Of a stretch of 24,092 bases of DNA, positions 1 through 8,162 are shown piece by piece. Location: contig DEHV01000067.1 in assembly GCA_002352105.1 (NCBI GenBank), forward strand, positions 1-24,092, read 5' to 3'. Each line of letters starts with the position of its first letter. Within the stretch, counting starts at the first letter, position 1. The notes under the pieces were generated by a model, which was not told the origin of the DNA, did no database searches, and saw only the letters and a list, made by a program, of their open reading frames with translations. Position numbers and translations under genes: made by a program. Source of the stretch: Chitinophagaceae bacterium UBA2791 (GTDB lineage Bacteria > Bacteroidota > Bacteroidia > Chitinophagales > Chitinophagaceae).

Positions 1-3000
1 GTGAATGTTTTTGCTTTTATAATAAGTCCATAATGACCAGAGGAGAACTTGCTCACGTCAATGGATAATGTATTCCCTTGAAAGTTTACCTGCTGGTCGT
101 ATACGATCTGTCCGGTCATTTTCACCAGCATTACCCTTCCCTTGACCGGCGTTACTCCTTTAAAGCGAACATTTAATACATTGCTGGCAGGATTCGGATA
201 TACTTCTTCCACAATACCCTGGAATTCCGTTTTCAGGCTTACGCCGCCGGAAGCCGTATTGCCATTGCCCGATGCATCAAAAGCCGTATTGGCCGCAACG
301 TTCAGACCCACATTTTGGTTATCATGCAGCGGGGTCACCAATACCGTGTATTCTGTTGGACTAACCGCTACAAAATTTGAAACGCTGCCATTGGAGACGG
401 TAATTCCTGCGATCGTAAAATCGGAGACAGGTTCGGTGAAAGTAATGGTTGCGGTAAACGGACCTACCGCTTTTTGTTTGTCAGACGTTATAGATACGGC
501 AGGCGCATGAGTATCTATAACGATGGGATAAGATTGGCCAGGCAGACTTGTATTCCCTGCCAGATCCGTAACGGTAATAAGAATGGGATGCTCTCCTTCA
601 GCAAGGGCCGGATCAAAAGTATAATTCCAGTATCCCTCCTCATCAGCCGTAACTGTTGCTACCGCAAGGCCATTATCATAAATAGTCACGGTAGCGCCGG
701 GCTCTGTCTGTCCCTTCGCCGTAGGTTTATTTATTTTAAAGAACCCGCCTAAAAGGTCGTTCTCAAATTCAACGGGACCGGGAGCGGCCGGAGTTTGCGT
801 ATCCACATGGAAATGCATGGGCTCTTCCTTATCGCTGATATTGCCTGCTGCATCTGTTGCCGTAGTCTGGATTTCATATTCGCCGTCCTCAAGATCGGTA
901 AAAGAATAAGTCCATTTTCCATCTTCGTCAACAATGGCAACGCCAACGGGAACATCATTTACATACACGGTAATTTCAGTTCCGGGCTCTGCGTTACCGC
1001 TGATGGATGGCGAAGCGGAATTGATATAGCCATTCCTGCCCTCATCCAGGGTTGTTTCATTAGGAGCGGAAGGTTTCTGCGTATCTACCACAAAATGCAG
1101 GGGACTGCTTGTTTCGCTGGTATTGCCGGCGGCGTCTGTGGCCGTTACGGCAATATCATATGCGCCGTCAGACAGCGAGGGATCAAAAGTATAACTCCAT
1201 TTTCCATCTGCGTCAGCCGGTATGGAGGCAACCAGGTCGGATCCGTCATAAATCTTTATGACTGCATTAGGTTCCGCATTTCCTTCAAGGAGGGGAGTAT
1301 TATCGTTCGTATGATCCCCGTCGACGCCGGTCATGACCGGCGATGAAGGCGTGGCCGGCGCTGTCCGGTCTACCGTAACCGAAAACAGATCGCTTGAAAC
1401 GCTGCTATTGCCGGCGCTGTCTGTCGCTATAGCCGTAATGGCGTAATCAGCTTCTGGCAATGCTGTTGGAGGGGTAAAGATCCATTTACCGTCTTCATCT
1501 GCTACAACAGTAGCCAGCAGGTCCGCCCCATTGTATACTTTCACTGTGGCGCCCGGCTCTGTTGTTCCGGTAAATTCGGGTTCCTCTTCTGAAGTATATG
1601 CAACAGCGCCGCTTTTGAGCGATGGCGTAGCAGGTTTAACCGGCGATGTTGCGTCAATGTTTACAACAATCGTGTTGCTCGCATTGCTGCTCATGCCATT
1701 GGCGGATGCCACGGCGTTAAAGCTGTAATGGCCGTCGGGCAAAGCCGAGCCGCTGTAATCATATTCCCAGCGTCCGGAACCGTCGGCAGTTACTGTTCCG
1801 ATAATACCCGAACCAATGCGGGTAACCTGAACCGTGCTATTCGGAGAAGCCGTTCCGGTAAATTTGATAGTCTTATCGGAGGTAATAAAATCGTCGTCCG
1901 AGAGCCCGGTGTCATCTGTGATACCGGTGATGACAGGCGCGGAGGGTTTTGATTTTATGGTTCTTGAATAGGTTATGTTTATAGTATGATCTGAAGGATA
2001 ACCGCCATATTCTACCACGTATCCGGGAACGGAAGCGGGGCTTCCATTCAGGTCGTTCCATTTGCCATTGTTGGAGGAGTACAATTGCATATAGTTTTCA
2101 TTTCCTGAATTGTTGGGTTCTCCCGGGGCCCAGTTCATAAAACCGCCGCTTGCGACAACAGGCGAGTTGTTACCGGACGAGATCAGGTTCCCTGCTTCAG
2201 GACCGTTCACCCAATACCAGTTTCCTTCGGTTTGCGATTGGTCGGTATGGGAGGTTCCTTTTACCTCGTTGATCTTTGCAAAGGCATCCGAACCGCCTAC
2301 CCATCCATCGCTGGACAATTTCAATTTGATAAAATCATTTTCTTCCGCCGATGTAATAGTGGCGAGATAACCCAGCAGCCCAAAGAATGTTTTTCCGTTA
2401 GCGGCGTCGTAAGCCTGCTGCCAACTGGGATAAGCGGGTGGAAGAACATATTCATAAAAATGGGGTTTGCCGTCTATGGTAAAGCTCAGCATACTGCCCA
2501 GGATAAACTTGATCGTCCTGTCGGCCGTACCGGAAGAAGTTGTACTAAATTTTACCGCTTTAAAGATATCCTTCCATTCAGCCGGAGTAGCAGTTCCGGT
2601 AAAGGATAAGACTCCTGTCGAAGCAGAATAAGAGACGGTAATTCCGGATGGCAGCTCGCCATCATAAATCAATTTATCCCCTGCCTGGAGACCTTCATCT
2701 ATATATACCCTGGCATCAGTAACCGGGCTAGATCCTATTATGGTTATTCCATCATCTATTATTGACGTGTCAGCGAATGTAAGGCCCGCCGCAACGCCGG
2801 CATTAGAAGAAGAGACATCCAGAGCCGATCCTGCCGCAACGGTAACGTTAAAAGAAGAAGCAGCGCCATTACCGCAACTGTTCTCGCCATATACGGTAAC
2901 TGCGCCGGACGTAGAAGCAGCGCCAAATTTTACGGCTATGCTGTTGGTTCCATAACCCGAAACAAAAGTAGCCCCGGGTGGAAGCGACCATTTATAAGAG

Positions 3001-4271
3001 GCGGCGTCTTCTATTTCAGGAACGCTGAACGTTGCATGCCACCCTTTGGCAACAGAAGCCGTTCCTGAGATTTCGCCGGCTGCTCCCGGAGAGGAAGCGA
3101 CCACGGGGTGAAGACTGAGGGTTATTGACCTGGAAGTACCGCATGTATTAAGGCCCGATGCCGTATAGGTAATATCCCCGGTAAGTATCGCTTCAACGCT
3201 ACGACCGGTCGTTTGATTAAGACCCGTAGCCGGGCTCCATGTCCACTCATATCCATCTCCATTAATAATATTCAGTTGAGCGGTAGATCCGCTGCAAACA
3301 TCGATCACCGATCCGGAGGCATAGGAGTCGGCTCTAACATTAAATAACGGATCCGTTTCATCCATTGCCGGGGGCAGGTCGCTGGCATTTAATACATAAG
3401 CCATCGCCACCGTGGTTGAATCGCCGGCCGCTAAATTGCCGATCTTAAAGGCTACGGCAATAGCTTTATCGTCTACTTCGGTAGCGCCTTTGTTCTTTAA
3501 ATGTACCTGGCCATTGCCATTAAAGATCTGTTCCCCATCGGAAGAGAAAGAACTCATGATCGCCACGCGCGCGCGGCAATCCCTTGTTCCCAATCCCAGG
3601 TAAGAATTATGGGATATTCCTTTTCCCGATACGAGCGCCGTACTGGTCGCTGAGGGGTTTTGTTCTTCAATAGTATTCCTGGTATCGAAACTCCCACCCT
3701 GGTCCACTTCGTTATCGGGGTCCACCGACCGGGTATAAAAGATATTATTAACCGTAGAAGATCCTGTATTTTTTAAGGTAGCCCTGATAAGAATATACGA
3801 TTTGTTTTTCCCGATAGTAGCTACCTGTCGGATTTGGATATTTCCTACTTCGCCTAACCATTCCACGGAAGAGGCGCTTCCATCAGAACTAAACCCGGTA
3901 ACGGCGCCTGGAACAGAACCGCCGCCGCCGCCCTGGTTTTCATAAAGCGTTCCGTTAATCTTCACAGAGAATGCCTCATATGGCGATCCCGGAAGAAAAA
4001 AGTCGCCGATATACGCAGGACTGCCGGTTGTCCAGCCGTCTTTGCCCACGTCGGCAATAAATCCTACCCTGCCGCCATATTTTGAAACGCTTGAAGCGGC
4101 AAAATCGGCAGGCGCCGAGACTGATGAACCAAAAGAACCGTTAGACTGTATGCCGGCTTCTACATAATTGCCTTTTAAAAAGCCATTACCGCTTACTACC
4201 TGGGCAGTAGCAGGAAGCATAGCATACAGTAAAAAAAATATCGCTCCCAACCTCATAAATATGTTGCTCAT
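1..4271 (-). CDS. Large secreted T9SS cargo protein with C-type lectin and Ig-like repeats (3' end cut by window)
   Basis: The minus-strand frame is open from the ATG at 4271 to the window edge, about 1423 codons without a stop. It begins with a signal peptide (MSNIFMRLGAIFFLLYAM, cleavage near ATAQ). Residues about 25-300 resemble the N-terminal part of other large Bacteroidota surface proteins. PKD/Ig-like segments follow. A C-type lectin domain lies at about 604-756 (2005-2460), with YLATITSAEEN, an EPNN calcium-site-type motif, KWNDL and GYVVEYGG. Five Ig-like modules of roughly 95 residues follow (about 775-1255; ATDAAGN and DGKW motifs recur), then one diverged Big_12-like module. The tail from about residue 1353 (EEVYPNPASN, ending GHYGLIIKAK) is a T9SS type A sorting domain. 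Only its last few residues are missing. The start overlaps the preceding stop as ATGA, so the two genes are probably translationally coupled. A surface adhesin or glycan-binding role is inferred; no enzyme domain was seen. Confidence 0.88.
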   Translation of the reverse strand, partial: MSNIFMRLGAIFFLLYAMLPATAQVVSGNGFLKGNYVEAGIQSNGSFGSSVSAPADFAASSVSKYGGRVGFIADVGKDGWTTGSPAYIGDFFLPGSPYEAFSVKINGTLYENQGGGGGSVPGAVTGFSSDGSASSVEWLGEVGNIQIRQVATIGKNKSYILIRATLKNTGSSTVNNIFYTRSVDPDNEVDQGGSFDTRNTIEEQNPSATSTALVSGKGISHNSYLGLGTRDCRARVAIMSSFSSDGEQIFNGNGQVHLKNKGATEVDDKAIAVAFKIGNLAAGDSTTVAMAYVLNASDLPPAMDETDPLFNVRADSYASGSVIDVCSGSTAQLNIINGDGYEWTWSPATGLNQTTGRSVEAILTGDITYTASGLNTCGTSRSITLSLHPVVASSPGAAGEISGTASVAKGWHATFSVPEIEDAASYKWSLPPGATFVSGYGTNSIAVKFGAASTSGAVTVYGENSCGNGAASSFNVTVAAGSALDVSSSNAGVAAGLTFADTSIIDDGITIIGSSPVTDARVYIDEGLQAGDKLIYDGELPSGITVSYSASTGVLSFTGTATPAEWKDIFKAVKFSTTSSGTADRTIKFILGSMLSFTIDGKPHFYEYVLPPAYPSWQQAYDAANGKTFFGLLGYLATITSAEENDFIKLKLSSDGWVGGSDAFAKINEVKGTSHTDQSQTEGNWYWVNGPEAGNLISSGNNSPVVASGGFMNWAPGEPNNSGNENYMQLYSSNNGKWNDLNGSPASVPGYVVEYGGYPSDHTINITYSRTIKSKPSAPVITGITDDTGLSDDDFITSDKTIKFTGTASPNSTVQVTRIGSGIIGTVTADGSGRWEYDYSGSALPDGHYSFNAVASANGMSSNASNTIVVNIDATSPVKPATPSLKSGAVAYTSEEEPEFTGTTEPGATVKVYNGADLLATVVADEDGKWIFTPPTALPEADYAITAIATDSAGNSSVSSDLFSVTVDRTAPATPSSPVMTGVDGDHTNDNTPLLEGNAEPNAVIKIYDGSDLVASIPADADGKWSYTFDPSLSDGAYDIAVTATDAAGNTSETSSPLHFVVDTQKPSAPNETTLDEGRNGYINSASPSISGNAEPGTEITVYVNDVPVGVAIVDEDGKWTYSFTDLEDGEYEIQTTATDAAGNISDKEEPMHFHVDTQTPAAPGPVEFENDLLGGFFKINKPTAKGQTEPGATVTIYDNGLAVATVTADEEGYWNYTFDPALAEGEHPILITVTDLAGNTSLPGQSYPIVIDTHAPAVSITSDKQKAVGPFTATITFTEPVSDFTIAGITVSNGSVSNFVAVSPTEYTVLVTPLHDNQNVGLNVAANTAFDASGNGNTASGGVSLKTEFQGIVEEVYPNPASNVLNVRFKGVTPVKGRVMLVKMTGQIVYDQQVNFQGNTLSIDVSKFSSGHYGLIIKAKTF

Positions 4272-4741
4272 AGGATAGTAATTTTATGGTTATCGATCGC
4301 AATATCGCAAGGAACATAAGCCGATACCGCTTTGTTCCGGAGATAAGAAGGTCCGGATACTTTTGTGTTTAGGATGATAGAGACAAATGCCGCTGCGCCC
4401 TTCTCATTGTTTGTAGAAAGGACTTTTACCTTACGGACATATCCCTTTTCATCGACGGTAAACATATAACGCGCGGCGAGCCGACCGGAAAACCCGGCTG
4501 CAAAAGATGCCAGCTTTTCCTCAGCAGACCATTCTTCCAGGCGGTTTGCGGGGGTATAATCGGCCGCCGGAAGGTTCTTATACTGGGCTACCGTAGCCGC
4601 GGGGAGATTTATTCCCGGATGAATATTGTGCCAGCGATGAATGCCTTGGGCGGCGGCGGAAGGCTGGGCATATGCCGACAAGCCCGCCCCTGAAAGAAGC
4701 AGAAGAATCAAAATACCATTTAGGATGTAGGGGTTTTTCAT
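4268..4741 (-). CDS. Small exported protein with a TonB-C-like C-terminal region
   Basis: This 157-residue protein has a clear signal peptide (KNPYILNGILILLLLSGAG, cleavage near AYAQ). The C-terminal half from about residue 90 reads ARYMFTVDEKGYVRKVKVL, then a helix-like stretch and VSAYVPCDIAI. That beta-helix-beta layout resembles the TonB C-terminal domain, where a conserved VdekGxVxxvkV segment is typical. There is no long proline-rich linker and no uncleaved N-terminal anchor, so it is not a normal energy-transducing TonB. The stop codon at 4268 overlaps the start of the large adhesin-like gene by ATGA, suggesting coupled translation and a shared task at the cell surface. The fold assignment is by eye and tentative; a plain hypothetical secreted protein is the safe label. 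Confidence 0.75.
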   Translation of the reverse strand: MKNPYILNGILILLLLSGAGLSAYAQPSAAAQGIHRWHNIHPGINLPAATVAQYKNLPAADYTPANRLEEWSAEEKLASFAAGFSGRLAARYMFTVDEKGYVRKVKVLSTNNEKGAAAFVSIILNTKVSGPSYLRNKAVSAYVPCDIAIDNHKITIL

Positions 4742-4768
4742 AGTATGTTTATTAGATGAGAAAACTAA

Positions 4769-4837
4769 GGCGTAAGAACGCCAACGCTAACGAATAGGCG
4801 CATATGCGCCAGACGCTTCCGTAAGCCGTTAAGGCTT
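4769..4837 (-). repeat. Cluster of three short inverted repeats in a 5' leader
   Basis: Three small perfect inverted repeats follow one another: GGCGT-N4-ACGCC (4769-4782), the 14-bp palindrome GGCGCATATGCGCC (4797-4810) and AAGCC-N5-GGCTT (4823-4837). They lie 28 to 96 bp upstream of the minus-strand start codon at 4741, where a 5' untranslated leader would be. They could fold into a structured leader or serve as operator sites. They do not match any riboswitch I recognise. Confidence 0.45.
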
Positions 4838-5021
4838 GTGATTATGCGAGAAACAGGGAAACTAAAAATCGGGAGGCTTAAGAATAAAAAATTTCACGGG
4901 ATAAATTGAATTTAGGGGTTAAGTAAAGGTGAAAAAGAAAAATTTAGGACCTGGTATATACAAACTGGATCGGGGAAGAAATATTGCGCGGGCAAATAAC
5001 GCCTTACATAACCGAAAAAAG

Positions 5022-5050
5022 ACATAATCCTTTACTGTAAAGGATTATGT
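5022..5050 (-). terminator. Perfect 13-bp inverted repeat; terminator-like on the minus strand
   Basis: The arms ACATAATCCTTTA (5022-5034) and TAAAGGATTATGT (5038-5050) are perfectly complementary around a 3-nt loop. Read on the minus strand, the hairpin is followed by C and six T (5015-5021), the layout of an intrinsic terminator. The stem has only three G-C pairs, so it would be a weak one. No minus-strand gene lies upstream of it. It may therefore end a short leader or small RNA, stop antisense transcription from gdhA, or be a protein-binding palindrome instead. Confidence 0.45.
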
Positions 5051-5082
5051 TAAAAATCGCAGAAAAAGAAAAAAATAATTAC

Positions 5083-5096
5083 TTGATTAATATCAA
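5083..5096. promoter_or_regulatory. Putative FNR/CRP-family operator (TTGAT-N4-ATCAA)
   Basis: The sequence TTGATTAATATCAA matches the classical FNR consensus TTGAT-N4-ATCAA at every defined position. It lies 196 bp upstream of the gdhA start and about 340 bp upstream of the divergent gene. FNR/CRP-family regulators occur in Bacteroidota, but whether this organism's protein uses this consensus cannot be told from the window. In AT-rich intergenic DNA a chance match is possible. Confidence 0.35.
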
Positions 5097-5291
5097 ATAA
5101 AAAAACATGTATAGAATGCGCCGCCGCATCGTTTTACCCGCGTCAACCGTAAAATAAACCGGAGTAATTAAATGAAATTAAGACGCTGAACACAATGAAC
5201 CGGATGAATTGATTATTTTTATAGCCAGACACATCATATATAAATATTTAATAATATATAGTCAGGCGATCATTCATAATATAGATAATAA

Positions 5292-6632
5292 ATGGATAAT
5301 TTGGTTAATGAATTCATTGAGAAAGTCAGTAAGAGAAATGCAGGCGAGCCGGAGTTTATACAAGCAGTATCAGAAGTAGCAGAATCGATTATTCCTTATA
5401 TAGAAGAACGGCCTTCTTATAAAAACAGTAAAATATTAGAGCGTATTGTGGAGCCTGAACGGGCAATCATATTTCGCGTACCCTGGATCAACGACCGGGG
5501 CGAAGTGGAAGTGCACCGGGGGTTCAGGGTGCAGATGAATAGCGCTATAGGCCCTTATAAAGGCGGACTTCGGTTCCATCCTTCCGTCAACCTGGGGATA
5601 CTTAAGTTCCTTGCATTTGAGCAGGTTTTTAAAAACAGCCTGACCGGGCTCCCGATGGGCGGCGGCAAAGGCGGATCTGATTTTGACCCCAAGGGCAGAT
5701 CAGACAATGAAGTAATGAAATTCTGCCAAAGTTTTATGACAGAACTGCACCGGTATATAGGGCCGGATATTGACATCCCCGCAGGAGATATTGGCGTTGG
5801 AAAAAGAGAGATCGGTTATTTATTCGGGCAGTATAAAAGAATAAAAGGCGAGTTCACCGGGGCCATCACGGGAAAGGGTTCCGAATGGGGCGGCAGCGAG
5901 ATACGCCCTGAAGCTACGGGATATGGTCTTGTTTATTTTGTGGAAGAAATCCTAAAATCTTCCGGCGATTCGATCGCCGGGAAGAACATAGTGATCTCGG
6001 GTTCAGGCAATGTGGCCCAATATGCGGCTGAAAAATGTATCCAGGAGGGCGCCAAAGTGCTTACCATGTCGGACTCCCAGGGTTTTATCTACGATCCCGA
6101 CGGAATAACCTTCCACCGGCTGGCCTATATCAAAACGCTGAAGGATAACGAAAGGGGAAGAATTAAAGAATATGCCGATAAGTTCAATTGCGCTTATTTT
6201 GAAGGAGAACGCCCCTGGAAAATAAAATGCGATATCGCCTTACCTAACGCCACGCAGAATGAATTAGATGAAGAAGACGCCCGCGCCCTGGCAGCAAACG
6301 GGTGCATATGCGTGGCGGAGGGAGCCAATATGCCCTGCACGCCCGGGGCGGTGGCCCTGTTCAATAAATCCAAAATTTTTTATGCGCCGGGAAAAGCGGC
6401 TAATGCAGGAGGAGTAGCCGTTTCAGGCCTGGAGATGTCCCAGAACTCGCTCCGTTATTCATGGTCCCGGAACGAGGTGGAAGCAAAATTAAAACAGATC
6501 ATGAAGCAGATCCACGAACTGTGCGTTAAATACGGCAAAGAAGACGACGGGCATATTAATTATGAAAAAGGCGCCAATATAGGCGGGTTCGTTAAAATAG
6601 CCGACGCCATGCTCGCACAAGGGCTGGTATAA
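5292..6632 (+). CDS. gdhA: NADP-type glutamate dehydrogenase
   Basis: The 446-residue product matches the small hexameric glutamate dehydrogenases in length (E. coli GdhA has 447). It catalyses reductive amination of 2-oxoglutarate with ammonia to glutamate in the cytoplasm. The substrate region shows PYKGGLRFHPSVN (Lys90), the catalytic GLPMGGGKGG (Lys126) and PAGDIGVG (Asp166, matching the catalytic aspartate). The Rossmann domain begins near 231 with IVISGSGNVAQ (GxGxxA at 237-242). The second strand ends in MSDSQG (259-264), without the acidic residue usual in NAD-specific forms, which favours NADP(H). The ATG at 5292 gives the expected N-terminus; as usual in Bacteroidota no clear ribosome-binding site precedes it. 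It stands alone on its strand, 107 bp before the cytochrome gene. An FNR-like box lies upstream. Confidence 0.96.
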   Translation: MDNLVNEFIEKVSKRNAGEPEFIQAVSEVAESIIPYIEERPSYKNSKILERIVEPERAIIFRVPWINDRGEVEVHRGFRVQMNSAIGPYKGGLRFHPSVNLGILKFLAFEQVFKNSLTGLPMGGGKGGSDFDPKGRSDNEVMKFCQSFMTELHRYIGPDIDIPAGDIGVGKREIGYLFGQYKRIKGEFTGAITGKGSEWGGSEIRPEATGYGLVYFVEEILKSSGDSIAGKNIVISGSGNVAQYAAEKCIQEGAKVLTMSDSQGFIYDPDGITFHRLAYIKTLKDNERGRIKEYADKFNCAYFEGERPWKIKCDIALPNATQNELDEEDARALAANGCICVAEGANMPCTPGAVALFNKSKIFYAPGKAANAGGVAVSGLEMSQNSLRYSWSRNEVEAKLKQIMKQIHELCVKYGKEDDGHINYEKGANIGGFVKIADAMLAQGLV

Positions 6633-6668
6633 GCCCCCGCCCCTGTTCATTGATCTGCTGGTTACGCC

Positions 6669-6721
6669 AATACGAAATGCTGATCATCTGCTGAATGCGA
6701 TAATACAAAATGTTGATCACC
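6669..6721 (+). repeat. Two imperfect 20-bp direct repeats between gdhA and the cytochrome gene
   Basis: Copies at 6669-6688 (AATACGAAATGCTGATCATC) and 6702-6721 (AATACAAAATGTTGATCACC) agree at 17 of 20 positions and start 33 bp apart. Each contains a TGATCA or TGATCAC core. They sit 19 to 71 bp before the cytochrome start, so they could be a paired regulator site. They could also be a chance local duplication. Confidence 0.4.
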
Positions 6722-6739
6722 GGATAAACAGCCGCGGTA

Positions 6740-7186
6740 ATGAAATGTTTTTTATGGAGATCATCTGTTTTTTGTTTAGCCCTGATAGCCGCCCAGGGAT
6801 GCCGTTCAGACGAGACAAAAAATGACCGCAAAGCAACGGGTTTCACAAAAACGGCATCAGAAAAAATGATGGAAAACATAGAACCGCTGCCAGGAAAAAA
6901 TGATCCTATTGATATTGAGGCGGCGCAGCAGGGGGAAGTATTAATTTCTTATTCGGATTGTTATACCTGCCATAAGGCAGATAAGCTTTCAGTTGGTCCG
7001 CCCTTTAAAGCCATCGCGAAAAGATATCCTGCAAACGGCGCTTACAGGGAAATGCTTGCTCAGAAAATAATGTTAGGAGGGAGCGGAATCTGGGGAAGCG
7101 CAGTGATGATCCCACACCCTGGCATATCAAGGGAGGACGCAAAGCTGATGGCCCATTATATCCTGTCGTTGAAAAACAATCCTTGA
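6740..7186 (+). CDS. Lipoprotein class I cytochrome c
   Basis: This is a 148-residue exported monoheme cytochrome c. The N-terminus is a lipoprotein signal peptide with lipobox AAQGC (Cys21), so the mature protein should be membrane-anchored in the envelope. The heme site is CYTCH (74-78), followed by KADKLSVGPPFKAIAKRY. The likely distal methionine is Met123 in AVMIPHPGIS. Helix residues at the end (DAKLMAHYILSL) fit the last cytochrome c helix. Family members shuttle electrons between dehydrogenases or bc-type complexes and oxidases; no partner gene lies beside it here, so its donor and acceptor are unknown. The ATG at 6740 is chosen because it gives a complete lipoprotein signal. It follows gdhA by 107 bp with a short direct repeat in between. 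Confidence 0.9.
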   Translation: MKCFLWRSSVFCLALIAAQGCRSDETKNDRKATGFTKTASEKMMENIEPLPGKNDPIDIEAAQQGEVLISYSDCYTCHKADKLSVGPPFKAIAKRYPANGAYREMLAQKIMLGGSGIWGSAVMIPHPGISREDAKLMAHYILSLKNNP

Positions 7187-7367
7187 AAGATTAACAGTGA
7201 AACCCCTGGCGGCTCACCGTATTTTGCCCTATCCCATCCATTCGAAAAAGAAAAAAACTTTCTAAAATAAGAAAATAGCGTTTGGCCAGGAATTTTCGGG
7301 GAAACCCTGTTTTGCCGTATTGTTACCAAGCCTCAAGCCTTCCGTTTCCATATAGCCGTTGCGGCCC

Positions 7368-7907
7368 CTAATGATGCATTGCTTCTTTAAGCGATTCCTG
7401 TACGGCATTCATATATTCTGCCACTTTCTGAAGGGTAACCCTATCCTCTTCTTTCTGTTCTGCAGAATAATTTTTATCCTTTTTGTTTTTTCCCCCGGAT
7501 TTTGAGTACCGGTAATTCAGCAGGTCCAGGCTAATCTTTTCTTCTTCCTTACCATAAGGCCAGCCTATGATTTCAGTAATCTCGCTTGTGAACCGCCCCT
7601 GAGTTGTCAGGATGGTCAGGATAAACTCGATATTCTCAATAGGCGCTTTCAGCAATTCGGTAGGAATGGTTCCTGCAACCGCAACGATGATTTGTCCTTC
7701 TTCCTTTTTTTCCGCCTTGACCTCTTTCAGGGATTTTTTTAGCATGGTTCCAACCCATAGCTGCGCCTTCCGGAATAATTCCTCCCTGGTTCCGGCGACA
7801 GTGGAATCCGTCTGCTCAAAAACAACAAAACCCTCCTTTAAAGGAATTTCCTGGGAAAAAACCAGTGAAGGAAGTAAAATCAAAGACAATATCAGCTTCA
7901 TATACAA
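7368..7907 (-). CDS. Secreted DUF4468 (TBP-like fold) protein
   Basis: A 179-residue protein with a signal peptide (MKLILSLILLPSLVFSQ, cleavage after FSQ). Residues 20-110 (EIPLKEGFVVFEQTDSTVAGTREELFRKAQLWVG and on) match the pattern of DUF4468, a Bacteroidota domain with a TBP-like fold and no established function. The family is typically exported and starts with a short VxxV segment followed by a helix carrying a Trp. The C-terminal third is lysine- and glutamate-rich and probably flexible. A second ATG two codons downstream of the first (MYMK) could be the true start; either gives the same signal peptide. It is transcribed away from the MscS-type gene, and the two starts are 255 bp apart. 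Confidence 0.8.
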   Translation of the reverse strand: MYMKLILSLILLPSLVFSQEIPLKEGFVVFEQTDSTVAGTREELFRKAQLWVGTMLKKSLKEVKAEKKEEGQIIVAVAGTIPTELLKAPIENIEFILTILTTQGRFTSEITEIIGWPYGKEEEKISLDLLNYRYSKSGGKNKKDKNYSAEQKEEDRVTLQKVAEYMNAVQESLKEAMHH

Positions 7908-8150
7908 ACTTTATGGTGATATCTTATCGGCTCCGTCATCCATGTTAACAACGTTACCTGCTCCATCGCTCCAGGTCAAACAAAAACGTATACAAGATCA
8001 GCCATTTCAGGATAACGCGCAAACCGCTTGCCGAATAACGAAAATACAACGGCAAGATTAACTTTTCTTTTCAATAAATATAGTCAATATTCATTTTACC
8101 GCTTTAACATAAGCTAAACGCGCAGCATCCTTATACCAATCAGTATTTTG

Positions 8151-8158
8151 TACTTTTG
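8151..8158 (+). promoter_or_regulatory. Putative Bacteroidota -7 promoter element (TACTTTTG)
   Basis: TACTTTTG matches the Bacteroidota -7 consensus TAnnTTTG exactly and ends only 4 bp before the ATG of the MscS-type gene. If used, transcription would start at or within a few bases of the start codon and the mRNA would be leaderless or nearly so. No TTTG is present at the usual spacing for the -33 element, which lowers confidence. Confidence 0.35.
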
Positions 8159-8162
8159 ATCT

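Larger units (their letters stand above)
4742..5291. other. 550-bp divergent intergenic region
   Basis: AT-rich gap between the minus-strand adhesin unit and gdhA on the plus strand. No ORF of useful length was seen. It holds three short inverted repeats in the leader of the minus-strand unit (4769-4837), a perfect 13-bp inverted repeat (5022-5050) and a perfect TTGAT-N4-ATCAA box (5083-5096). No clear TTTG/TAnnTTTG promoter pair was found for either flanking gene. Confidence 0.8.

Noticed and set aside
142..3603. Several plus-strand open frames of 60-180 codons
   Set aside because: They lie opposite one continuous minus-strand frame of about 1423 codons with signal peptide, lectin, Ig-like and T9SS domains; the plus frames have no recognisable domains.
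5172..5189. Five-codon ORF (MKLRR) preceded by GGAG upstream of gdhA
   Set aside because: It is too short to judge, there is no attenuator arrangement after it, and Shine-Dalgarno sites are of little use in this group.
7612..8061. 149-codon plus-strand open frame overlapping the DUF4468 gene
   Set aside because: Most of it is antisense to the DUF4468 gene, which has a signal peptide and a recognised family pattern.
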